This document shows, piece after piece, positions 36,766-44,787 of a stretch of 64,000 nt of DNA. The notes beneath the pieces were generated by a model. It saw only the letters and a program-made list of their open reading frames with translations. It was not told the origin of the DNA and searched no databases. The stretch covers positions 744,001 through 808,000 of the forward strand of contig CAXXJE010000004.1 in assembly GCA_963675055.2 (NCBI GenBank), given 5' to 3'. The DNA is from PGYT01 sp963675055 (lineage in GTDB: Bacteria > Bacteroidota > Ignavibacteria > Ignavibacteriales > Melioribacteraceae). Every line of letters begins with the position of its first letter. The first letter of the stretch is position 1. The position numbers and the translations under genes are program-made.

Positions 36766-37296
36766 ATGAAAATAGTACAAACATCTTACTCAAAACCGGA
36801 AGGATCGATAATCGATCGAAAACTGGAAGGTGAAATTGATTACATCGATTCTTTCTCCGTCGAAGCAGGTAATATTGATAACTATTCGGCGGATTATTTA
36901 ACGGCTGTCTTCTTTTCATCACTCCCCAACTGGGTGAAAACCCTACTCGGATTGCGCAATATTCTCGTTAAACCATTCGGTATTCATTCAGGATCAATAC
37001 CTGATATCGACAATGTCGATAAAACCAGGGTATACAATGTTGGTGAGAGAGTAGTTTTCTTCACTTTAAGGGATAGGACAGCTTCCGAGCTTGTTATGGC
37101 GGAGGATGACAAGCATCTATATTTCAGGACGTCGCTCTTTGTATCTCCAATTAAAAATAATGCTCGTAAAGTACACGTTACTACATTAGTACAATACCAT
37201 AATGCTCTTGGTAAAATATACTTCATGCCGGTGAAGCCCTTTCACAAGTTGATTATAAAAACACTGCTGAAAAATTGTACTGCGAATCTCAAATAA
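36766..37296 (+). CDS. DUF2867 domain protein
   Basis: A 176-aa protein with the DUF2867 pattern: an early SFSVEAGNIDNYSADYLTAVF, the segment LPNWVKTLLGLRNILVKPFG, a central GERVVFFTL and LVMAEDDKHLYFRTSL, and a C-terminal PVKPFHKLIIKTLL. In many bacteria this domain is fused to an NAD-dependent epimerase-like domain; here it stands alone. The function is unknown. It is flanked upstream by palindromic repeats and downstream by the PNGase F-like gene on the same strand. Confidence 0.8.
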   Translation: MKIVQTSYSKPEGSIIDRKLEGEIDYIDSFSVEAGNIDNYSADYLTAVFFSSLPNWVKTLLGLRNILVKPFGIHSGSIPDIDNVDKTRVYNVGERVVFFTLRDRTASELVMAEDDKHLYFRTSLFVSPIKNNARKVHVTTLVQYHNALGKIYFMPVKPFHKLIIKTLLKNCTANLK

Positions 37297-37447
37297 ACTA
37301 GCTGAAACTCGGCCCAGTCTTCTTGATAGCTTTGTGAATTTATCAATCGCTACTCCATTTTTACCGGATTAAATTCCACACTTTAGTTCTCAATTAGATA
37401 TATTTGAACTCATTGGTATATTTTTTATTAAAATTAACAGGGGAGTT

Positions 37448-38563
37448 ATGAAGACCTCATTCATCAGACTATCACTTTCATTCATTTTTATTTTAGCGCT
37501 TTTTGCTTGCAGTGACGACAAATCAACCGAACCCGCAACAGAACCGGGGGATGTTACTCTTTTTGATAAAATATTGTACTACGACGGTTACGCTGAGACA
37601 GTGGACGACCCTGTTCCGGACGGGATACTGAGGATCGCAAACTCAAAATATGTTACTATGATCACCGATGAGGAAATCAGTAAACTCGGGAAAATACTTG
37701 ATCTTGATATAACCGTTGAGGCTGCATGCGACAATTACGACAGGATCGGAAATGTCTTTTTGAGTCTTGTTAATAAAGGAGAAGCTTACGATCCGGATAA
37801 TCTTGCCGGTACTATTGAAATAGCCAGGTTCATTACTCCCTTCATGGATATGAACGAATCACCGAATGAAGTCCCATACACTTTTGCTATCGATAATGTG
37901 GCCAAAATTCTAACCGATCCTGATCTGCGGAGTAAATACGATTTCTGGTTCGAATTCGATATATTCGGTGTCCCCTACGCAGCAAATGAACAGATAGCGG
38001 GATGTGCCGGTAAGAACCATGTGTTCTATGGTACTCTGACTCTCGTAAGCGGAACAGAATCGGTCCAGGCATCCGATCAGGTATTTGTTCCTGTCGCGGC
38101 ATTTCAGAACTTCAACAATTACAATGCTTCAGATGTAATAGGAGAAACTATACGGACATTTGAGATTGATGTTCCGGCAGCGGCAGAAAACGCTAAACTG
38201 TACCTTATTACTTCCAATCACGGTGCGCAGTCAGGGGGCGAGGAATACAACAGAAGAGTTCATAATATTTATTTCGACGGCACCCAGCTTGATGCTTATG
38301 TTCCAGGCGGAAAATCTTGCGAACCTTACCGCCAGTATAACACGCAGCTAAATGGTATTTACGGATATTCAGCAAAATCAGACGAATCCTGGGCTTCATT
38401 CAGTAACTGGTGCCCGGGGGATGTTATCCCGATTAGAACTTACACTCTCGGAAATCTCGAAGCCGGGACTCATACATTCAAGATCGAGGTACCGGAAGCC
38501 GAGTTCAGGGGCGCCGATGGCAATATTCCCCTATCACTTTATATACAGGGAGAAAAACTCTAA
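37448..38563 (+). CDS. PNGase F family peptide-N-glycosidase, predicted lipoprotein
   Basis: A 371-aa exported protein with lipobox LFAC (Cys21). It aligns by eye with flavobacterial PNGase F over both beta-sandwich domains: NYDRIGNV and IARFITPF in the first, and GGEEYNRRVHNIYFDG, NWCPGDVIPIR and AGTHTFKIEV in the second. The PNGase F catalytic residues D60, E118 and E206 appear to correspond to D98, E169 and E266. The enzyme would cleave the Asn-GlcNAc bond and release whole N-glycans from glycoproteins or glycopeptides. The predicted lipid anchor suggests cell-surface or periplasmic action. GGGAG precedes the ATG. The next gene is a glycosidase-like lipoprotein, probably acting on related material. 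Confidence 0.85.
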   Translation: MKTSFIRLSLSFIFILALFACSDDKSTEPATEPGDVTLFDKILYYDGYAETVDDPVPDGILRIANSKYVTMITDEEISKLGKILDLDITVEAACDNYDRIGNVFLSLVNKGEAYDPDNLAGTIEIARFITPFMDMNESPNEVPYTFAIDNVAKILTDPDLRSKYDFWFEFDIFGVPYAANEQIAGCAGKNHVFYGTLTLVSGTESVQASDQVFVPVAAFQNFNNYNASDVIGETIRTFEIDVPAAAENAKLYLITSNHGAQSGGEEYNRRVHNIYFDGTQLDAYVPGGKSCEPYRQYNTQLNGIYGYSAKSDESWASFSNWCPGDVIPIRTYTLGNLEAGTHTFKIEVPEAEFRGADGNIPLSLYIQGEKL

Positions 38564-38613
38564 AGAATGTATATTTGCTTAATTCCGAATCAGTGTATAT
38601 TCGAAAGGATCTG

Positions 38614-39705
38614 ATGAAAAAGTCGCTCTCCTTCCTTTCCGCGGTTTTATTATCGGCCGCAGTTATTTACGGCTGCGGTTTACTGAATATTACCGGTTCG
38701 CATGAGCCGCCGGTATTCATGACCTGGGATACTGAAGGTAACATCGGTTCGAATAAATCCGATAAAGAGATTGCCGCTTACCTGGCAGAGATGAAAGAAC
38801 ATAACATCAGCGGAATATTTCTCGTCGGTTCCAACGAGTTCTATAAACGGATCACTCCCCTGGCGAATAAAACCGGGATACAAATTCACGCCTGGCGATG
38901 GACTATGAATCAGCCGAAACAGGAATTGATGGAGAACCATCCTGACTGGTATGCTGTCAGCAAGAATAATAAATCGTGTGTTGATAAGCCGCCGTATGTA
39001 GGCTACTACCGCTGGCTTTGTCCTAATAATCCCGAAGCGATACACTATCTCATTGAAATGTATAAAGAACTCGCGCAAATAGAAGGCATAGCCGGTATTC
39101 ATTTCGATTATATACGTTACTGCGATATTTTCCTCCCTGTCGGTCTGCAGCCGAAATATAATCTCGTCCAGGACCATGAAATGCCGGAATACGACTTCTG
39201 CTACTGCAGCCGGTGCAGAACTGGATTCGCAAAAGAGTACGGAGAAGATCCGATGTTTATAACTGATTCTGTCATGCTTGAGAAGTGGAAGAAATGGCGT
39301 TTGAATTCGATAGTAAACGTGGCTAACACGATTACAGCGGAAATCAAAAAGGTTAAGGATATTCATGTTACCGCTGCTGTATTTCCAACTCCCCAAATGG
39401 CTGCGCGAATGGTTAGACAGGATTGGGGCAGATTCGAAATGGACGCTGTTTGTCCCATGCTGTACAATCAATTCTATAACGAGGATATCAACTGGATTGG
39501 AGAATGCGTCAGGGATGGTATTGAAACTATGGAGTATAAGAAAGACCTGTACGCGGGAATAATGGTCAATCATGTCTCCGAACCGGATCAATTCAAAGCC
39601 GCAATTGAAATTGCACTTGATAGTGGCGCTAAGGGAATTGTGTTTTTTAACGCGGTGAATATGACAGCAGAGCAGTTTGAAATTTTGAAAGACTTCAAGA
39701 ACTAG
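38614..39705 (+). CDS. GHL10-like putative glycoside hydrolase, lipoprotein
   Basis: A 363-aa exported protein with lipobox IYGC. It is a TIM-barrel-like hydrolase of the hypothetical glycosidase (GHL10/DUF4015-like) type: FMTWDTEGN, GIQIHAWRWTMN, NHPDWYAVSKN and YRWLCPNNPEA. The signature strand GIHFDYIRYCD (~168-178) is followed by VTAAVFPTP and MDAVCPMLYNQF, with candidate acidic residues at strand ends. AAGGA lies six bases before the ATG at 38614; the upstream in-frame ATG at 38575 would bury the signal peptide. It follows the PNGase F gene by 50 bp and may trim the released glycan. Substrate unknown. Confidence 0.75.
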   Translation: MKKSLSFLSAVLLSAAVIYGCGLLNITGSHEPPVFMTWDTEGNIGSNKSDKEIAAYLAEMKEHNISGIFLVGSNEFYKRITPLANKTGIQIHAWRWTMNQPKQELMENHPDWYAVSKNNKSCVDKPPYVGYYRWLCPNNPEAIHYLIEMYKELAQIEGIAGIHFDYIRYCDIFLPVGLQPKYNLVQDHEMPEYDFCYCSRCRTGFAKEYGEDPMFITDSVMLEKWKKWRLNSIVNVANTITAEIKKVKDIHVTAAVFPTPQMAARMVRQDWGRFEMDAVCPMLYNQFYNEDINWIGECVRDGIETMEYKKDLYAGIMVNHVSEPDQFKAAIEIALDSGAKGIVFFNAVNMTAEQFEILKDFKN

Positions 39706-39888
39706 TTTGATACTTATTGTTTTTCGATGGTAATTCTATCATAATTCGATGTAATTACTAAACTTGCTGGCAGGTTTGAGCATGGATGATTGATTGGGTG
39801 ATTGCGCTAATTCTTTTCCAGCGATGTAAGGTTTTCTTTCTCCGCAGGAGATATTATTTTCCCTTCGTTTGCTTCGTGGTGAATATTT

Positions 39889-41345
39889 TTAAAGATCTCT
39901 CATCCGGCTGATGCCGGTATTCGAGATGACAGGCTGGATAATTCATTTTAAATGAATGAATACTTTGATCCTTTGTAACCGAGTTTCAATTGTAAATGAC
40001 ATTGAATGATTTACAACGCTTGTCATTTCGATCCTGATGAATATCAGGTGAGAAATCTTAACTTAATTGAGACTTAAGATCTCTCCTCTCCCGATTACAT
40101 CAACAGATGGTTCAGGGATCGTCGAGATGACAGGCTGGAATATTCATTTTATATTTATAATTACTTTGATCCTTTGTAACCGAGTTTCAATTGTAAATGA
40201 CATTGAATGATTTACAACACTTGTCATTTCGATCCTGATGAATATCAGGTGAGAAATCTTAACTTAATTGAGACTTAAGATCTCTCCTCACCCGATTACA
40301 TCAACAGATGGTTCAGGGATCATCGAGATGACAAATCTGGTTGTTCTTTTCTAATTTATAATTGTTCTCTTGTAACCGAGTTTCAATTGTAAATGACATT
40401 GAATGATTTACAACACTTGTCATTTCGATCCTGATGAATATCAGGTGAGAAATCTTAACTTAATTGGGACTTAATATCTCTCCTCTCTCGATTACATCAA
40501 CAGATGGTTCAAGGATCGTCGAGATGACAAATCTGGTTGTTCTTTTCTAATTTATAATTGTTCTCTTGTAACCGGGTTTCAATTGTAAATGACATTGAAT
40601 GATTTACAATGCTTGTCATTTCGATCCTGATGAATATCAGGTGAGAAATCTTAACTTAATTGAGACTTAAGATCTCTCCTCTCCCGATTACATCAACAGA
40701 TGGTTCAGGGATCGTCGAGATGACAAATCTGGTTGTTCTTTTCTAATTTATTATTTCTAATTGTTCTCTTGTAACTGAGTTTCAATTGTAAATGACATTG
40801 AATGATTTACAACGCTTGTCATTTCGATCCTGATGAATATCAGGGAGAAATCTTAACTTAATTGAGACTTAAGATCTCTCCTCACCCGATTACATCAACA
40901 GATGGTTCAAGGATCGTCGAGATGACAAATCTGGTTGTTCTTTTCTAATTTATTATTTCTAATTGTTCTCTTGTAACTGAGTTTCAATTATAAATGACAT
41001 TGAATGATTTAAAACGCTTGTCATTTCGATCCTGATGAATATAAGGTGAGAAATCTTAACTTAATTGAGACTTAAGATCTCTCCTCTCCCGATTACATCA
41101 ACAGATGGTTTAGGGATCGTTGAGATGACAAATCTGGTTGTTCTTTTCTAATTTATAATTGTTCTCCTGTAACCGAGTTTCAATTGTAAATGACATTGAA
41201 TGATTTACAATGCTTGTCATTTCGATCCTGATGAATATCAGGAGAGAAATCTTAACTTAATTGAGACTTAAGATCTCTCCTCTCTCGATTACATCAACAG
41301 ATGGTTCAGGGATCGTCGAGATGACAGGCTGGTTTGTCCATTTAT
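39889..41345. repeat. Tandem array of seven ~200-bp palindromic units
   Basis: Seven near-identical units are in tandem. Their common GAGTTTCAAT begins at 39981, 40182, 40378, 40574 (as GGG), 40777, 40979 and 41175, giving periods of 196-203 bp. A partial unit precedes them at 39889-39930. Each unit holds one hairpin with arms TTGTAAAT/ATTTACAA. It also holds a longer palindrome running from TGTCATTTCGA to TCGAGATGACA, with inner arms GAGAAATCTTAA/TTAAGATCTCTC and a stem CCTGAT/ATCAGG. No frame is open across units. Units differ by scattered substitutions and short indels, mostly in the AT-rich linkers. Confidence 0.93.
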
Positions 41346-41378
41346 AATTGTTTTCCCTCCTCCCGCCGCTCAATAAAT

Positions 41379-42083
41379 TTAGGTTCCTGCTGTCTCCTCT
41401 TCAGGTTCTTTGACCACATGATTCTCGTAAGGAAGCTTATACTGCTCCAGCTTGGTTTTATTATCTTCGAATATCCTAATTGATGCTTTATGAACCTTCT
41501 TCAAGTATTCATAACAGTCGTTAAGTACCTTAATGCGTTCGACTGTCTTATCTGGACGGAGCTTCTTGATTTTTTCCTGCTCCGTATCCGCTGAGGCAAG
41601 CTCATTCGAAAGTGAGTTAAGTCTGTCAATCTTCTCCTGAGTGAATCCTGCGGCGGTCAGATTATCCGGAGTTTCGGACGCGGCTAAATACGCCAGCGCC
41701 AGCGCTCTTACCATCTTTTCCTGGTTCTTACGCACCTTACGGAATTCCCCGAATCCGAAACGCGCCCATGTACTCTTTTGTCCGGGATAAGCTTTTTCAA
41801 GATAGTATTTAAGATCCTTCATCAGACTCTCAGCTTCGCTTACAAGATTAACAATAGCCTCGGTCTTCTCTCTCAGTCTGCTTAGCTGCTGCGAGTCTCC
41901 CGCTAAGGTTTCACCGAGCGATATTGCTTCGCCCCAGTTATCCGCGAACGGATCGGCGAAATCGGCGTCGAACTGCGCGAATGTTTCCTTGTCTTCGATG
42001 AATATGGATTTCGTTACCCGTGAATGCTGCAGCATTTCCGGGTCAGACACGTTGTAGTTCCTGTGGATATCATTATTGGACAT
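41379..42083 (-). CDS. Hypothetical alpha-helical protein
   Basis: A 234-aa soluble protein with no signal peptide, rich in Lys/Glu/Ala/Leu and predicted mostly helical. Residues ~60-110 (LSRLREKTEAIVNLVSEAES) and ~165-215 look like coiled coil. GFGEFRKVRKNQEKMVRALA is the most distinctive segment. No family was recognised. Translation is supported by GGGGAGAG before the ATG and by ordinary codon use. It lies between the ~200-bp repeat array, which starts just past its stop, and the 21-bp repeat array, whose nearest unit is about 120 bp upstream of its start. That upstream array could be its control region. Confidence 0.7.
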   Translation of the reverse strand: MSNNDIHRNYNVSDPEMLQHSRVTKSIFIEDKETFAQFDADFADPFADNWGEAISLGETLAGDSQQLSRLREKTEAIVNLVSEAESLMKDLKYYLEKAYPGQKSTWARFGFGEFRKVRKNQEKMVRALALAYLAASETPDNLTAAGFTQEKIDRLNSLSNELASADTEQEKIKKLRPDKTVERIKVLNDCYEYLKKVHKASIRIFEDNKTKLEQYKLPYENHVVKEPEEETAGT

Positions 42084-42205
42084 AATTCTCTCCCCTGTTT
42101 AATTTGTGATTATTTATTTACCCGGCAGACATTAACTGCCCTCCTTCTGTTCCCCTTTGAATCGATTATGTTATATGCCCGTTTTCCTATACGGTCGGAA
42201 ATTTA

Positions 42206-42415
42206 TTTAGTTACCGGCTTATATCCCTAGTTGATACACTTCAGTTCATAGTTGATAGCCGGCACTAAATAGTTGATACACCATCGTTTCAAGCTGATAC
42301 ATGCTCATTTATTGTTAGTGCTTTACACTTCATAGTTGGTCTAAGTACAATCATAATTGATACTCCGCATGTAATAGTTACTGCCTCCGCACTCATAGTT
42401 GGTCTTTCCTCAGAA
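42206..42415. repeat. Degenerate tandem repeat with an exact 21-bp period, ten copies
   Basis: The motif ATAGTTGATAC (variants CTAGTTGATAC, ATAGTTGGTCT, ATAATTGATAC, ATAGTTACTGC) recurs with its first base at 42227, 42248, 42269, 42290, 42311, 42332, 42353, 42374 and 42395. The step is always exactly 21 bp. A further degenerate copy starts at 42206 (TTTAGTTAC). The ten remaining bases of each unit are more variable but C/T-rich. No frame is open through it in the plus direction. It lies upstream of the minus-strand helical protein gene. Confidence 0.85.
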
Positions 42416-42534
42416 TATTGCTATTAACTAATAAATTAACAGGAATACAAGTCTATTGAACACTGAAATATGACTGAATTACTACTTCGTTTTTAATAAC
42501 GATTTGTGACTATAAATAACTTTCCTTCCTTCTA

Positions 42535-42732
42535 TGTCATTTCGAGTTCCGTCCGTCGACTGACGGATTCGGGACGAAAAATCTTAGTTTTATCTATAAT
42601 TAAACGGGACTATCTTAAATGTGAATGTTGTCATCCCGATGCAGACTCAAGTCTGAATCGGGATCTTAATTTAGCTAAATTTTCGAAAGATTCTCACGTC
42701 GTCAGGCAACCGTCTGACTCCTCAGAATGACA
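42535..42732. repeat. REP-like composite palindrome
   Basis: The element starts TGTCATTTCGAG and ends CAGAATGACA, so its ends are inverted relative to each other. Inside are a TCCGTC/GACGGA stem (about 42551-42567) and a near-perfect hairpin at 42633-42664 (ATCCCGAT..AGACT..AGTCT..ATCGGGAT). The outer TGTCATTTCGA matches the ends of the ~200-bp array units, so both belong to one family of intergenic palindromes. The remaining DNA around it (42416-42534 and 42733-43112) shows nothing I can support. Confidence 0.75.
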
Positions 42733-43112
42733 GTATCAGGATATTTGAGACAGCCGCATGACAATCCGGTCTTTTCATTTCCAGTCTTTTCTATTCGACA
42801 GAATCAGAATAATATTATTTGCGACTTTTAACTGCAGAGCAAATAACAGAAGAATATAACGTACAATATGGAAGAAGTATTTGCGGGAGTTTCTATAACG
42901 TTAAGTGCTAAAATACATTAAACTATAAAAGATGCAAGATATTAATTGATTAATACTAAATAGACGCTCATTTAACCGGCAAATCTTTCAATAATTTAAT
43001 TTACTTTTTAACCGGATTTATATAAGTTGCAAATACCGGACACCGTTATCCGGGTACAGGGCCTGGCAACTACTCTACCTCCCGTTTGCCTGAATATATT
43101 TTAATTGAAATA

Positions 43113-43253
43113 ATGCTAACAAAACGTAAGATAAAACCGGGTGATCCGGGAAGTAAAAAGTATCTGCAAAAATACGCGGATAAACTCGTATGTGTTCGAT
43201 ACAAATACTCCATGGACTCAAACAAAAGAATTGAATATTACCGGCAGGATTAA
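43113..43253 (+). CDS. Small conserved protein, probably 3'-altered
   Basis: A 46-codon frame beginning MLTKRKIKPGDPGSKKYLQK and continuing YADKLVCVRYKYS. I recognise this as the N-terminus of a small widespread hypothetical protein, whose usual form continues with a KRLKT-VELIV-like segment after the RYRYD motif. Here the frame ends earlier with RIEYYRQD, so the 3' end may be lost or frame-shifted. The IS256-family element begins about 165 bp downstream. No clear ribosome-binding site is visible. The function is unknown. Confidence 0.4.
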   Translation: MLTKRKIKPGDPGSKKYLQKYADKLVCVRYKYSMDSNKRIEYYRQD

Positions 43254-43416
43254 AAAGGTTATAAACAAGTCCTGATAATAATTGTCTATTATTGAAAAAC
43301 CGGTTTGTCTAGTGCTATAAAAATGTTTTCCATTATTAGACAAAAACCAAAAGTTAGTCAGTTCCGTACAAATATTTGTTAGGTGGTTATCATTTTGTAT
43401 TAGGCATAAAGTCAAA

Positions 43417-44751
43417 CTTAGTTGAAATTTGAGGCTCCCATTTTTTAAGCTACCTTCTGTTGTTCCAAGTTTAACTCTGCCATAATAGCTGATTTTAATA
43501 AATATAGTTTATTATAATTGTTAACTCTGCGAAGCCTGATTTCTATTTCCAGCAATGCTGATGCAACCCACCTTGACTTCATATCTGAGTTTACCCAGTT
43601 TTTTACATTCCTTAAATGTTTTGCCAGTAGGGAGTTCATGCTCTCTATCATATTCGTGGTTGTAAACGAACGTCCCAACTCTTCAACAAGCCCCAGCCTG
43701 TGCATTGTCAGAGTTTCTTCCAGTCCCTCTTCCAAAGAATTGGCAGCGCTGCGGTTTATTTTTTTCAATTCATCCCGGATCTCAAATAGTCTAATTTTCG
43801 CTTCTTCATAAAGCGGCTCACTATATGCCCGCTGAAGTTTACCCTTAAATACCGGTTTCTCTTTTTCACTTAAGTAACTGATAACATTTTCCCGCTTATG
43901 CCATTGGCAACGCTGAACAACCACAAACTCGCCGAATACTTCATCTACTGCTTTACGTAAACCTTTAGAGCCATCAAGGAGGGCAAGCAAGCCACCTGTA
44001 AAACTAAAACCTCTTTCAATTAGACCTTGGAGTAAGCCTTTAACCGCAGTACTGTTTTCAGTAGTAGTTTGTACGAAACCCAACGGTACTTTTACTCCCA
44101 TGCTTGTGACTCCCAGGGCTATTACAACATTATCCCTTGACAAGTATTTGCCATCTATTACTATTGCCAGGAACTCGTAGTTGCTCAAGTCCCGCTTCTC
44201 AAATTCTTCCAACGCTTTGCTGCTTTCTTCTATAAAACGCCGGCTGATACTTGATTGGCTCATCCCGAAACTATCGGTTATACTTCGAGTTACTTTTTCA
44301 TAATCATGCTGGCTTAAACCGAGTATTATCTTCTTCAGTACTTCCTCGCCTGGCATTTCCATACTATGAAGCTTTTCATAATATTCCGGTGTTTCCGCTT
44401 TCCCGGTTAACTTGTTAAACAAACGGGGGACTTCTACTTTTACTTTTTCAGAACCTACACGGATACTGCCGGGATTGCTACTCCAACGGGAGTAATTGCT
44501 CGAACGGCTGTGCTTTTCTCCTGCTTTTTCTCGGAGTTCTTCTTCCATAAGCTGGTTGTAGTGTAATCTGGCTATATCTACAAAGTTCTTAAACATCTCG
44601 TACTGAATATCTTGTGGTTGATCTAATAACCATTCAAGGTTTTTCTTTTCGATTTTGCTATCTTGCATTTGAGGCTCCTTTTTGTTTTTTGTTACTGCTA
44701 TTTCAAATTACAAATTTTATGGGAGCCTCTTCTTTTTTTATTTCAACTAGG
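43417..44751. mobile_element. IS256-family insertion sequence
   Basis: One transposase gene is bracketed by imperfect terminal inverted repeats. The left end is at 43417-43441 (TAGTTGAAAT then GAGGCTCCCAT) and the right end at about 44719-44751 (ATGGGAGCCTC, then ATTTCAACTA). The two blocks match exactly, but their spacing differs by several bases because of a T-run at the right end. No convincing 8-9 bp target duplication was seen. The element appears structurally intact. Confidence 0.8.
43445..44668 (-). CDS. IS256-family (mutator-type) transposase
   Basis: A 407-aa DDE transposase of full family length. The N-terminal half contains a helix-turn-helix-like GMSQSSISRRFIEE. The catalytic core has LAIVIDGKYL (first Asp), LLALLDGSKGLRKAVDEVF (second Asp), the CQWHKRENV motif typical of IS256/mutator enzymes and a C-terminal GLEETLTMHRLG (Glu). 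The terminal-repeat-proximal GGAGCCTC serves as its ribosome-binding region. No frameshift or internal stop, so it may be active. The IS forms the left boundary of the AT-rich accessory region. Confidence 0.93.
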   Translation of the reverse strand: MQDSKIEKKNLEWLLDQPQDIQYEMFKNFVDIARLHYNQLMEEELREKAGEKHSRSSNYSRWSSNPGSIRVGSEKVKVEVPRLFNKLTGKAETPEYYEKLHSMEMPGEEVLKKIILGLSQHDYEKVTRSITDSFGMSQSSISRRFIEESSKALEEFEKRDLSNYEFLAIVIDGKYLSRDNVVIALGVTSMGVKVPLGFVQTTTENSTAVKGLLQGLIERGFSFTGGLLALLDGSKGLRKAVDEVFGEFVVVQRCQWHKRENVISYLSEKEKPVFKGKLQRAYSEPLYEEAKIRLFEIRDELKKINRSAANSLEEGLEETLTMHRLGLVEELGRSFTTTNMIESMNSLLAKHLRNVKNWVNSDMKSRWVASALLEIEIRLRRVNNYNKLYLLKSAIMAELNLEQQKVA

Positions 44752-44787
44752 ATTGAATATATATCTTGTATTATTATATGAGGTGTT

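Noticed and set aside
38680..39591. 303-codon open frame antisense to the GHL10-like gene
   Set aside because: It lies wholly inside a well-supported gene with signal peptide and family motifs; the antisense translation has no recognisable domain.
39889..41345. CRISPR array
   Set aside because: The period is ~200 bp and almost the whole unit is conserved, with no unique spacers and no cas genes.
42206..42415. CRISPR array or coding heptad repeat
   Set aside because: A 21-bp period leaves no spacer length. Plus-strand frames stop in nearly every unit, and the minus-strand frames are short and broken.
43417..44751. Target-site duplication of the IS element
   Set aside because: The bases flanking the two inverted repeats show no 8-9 bp direct match.
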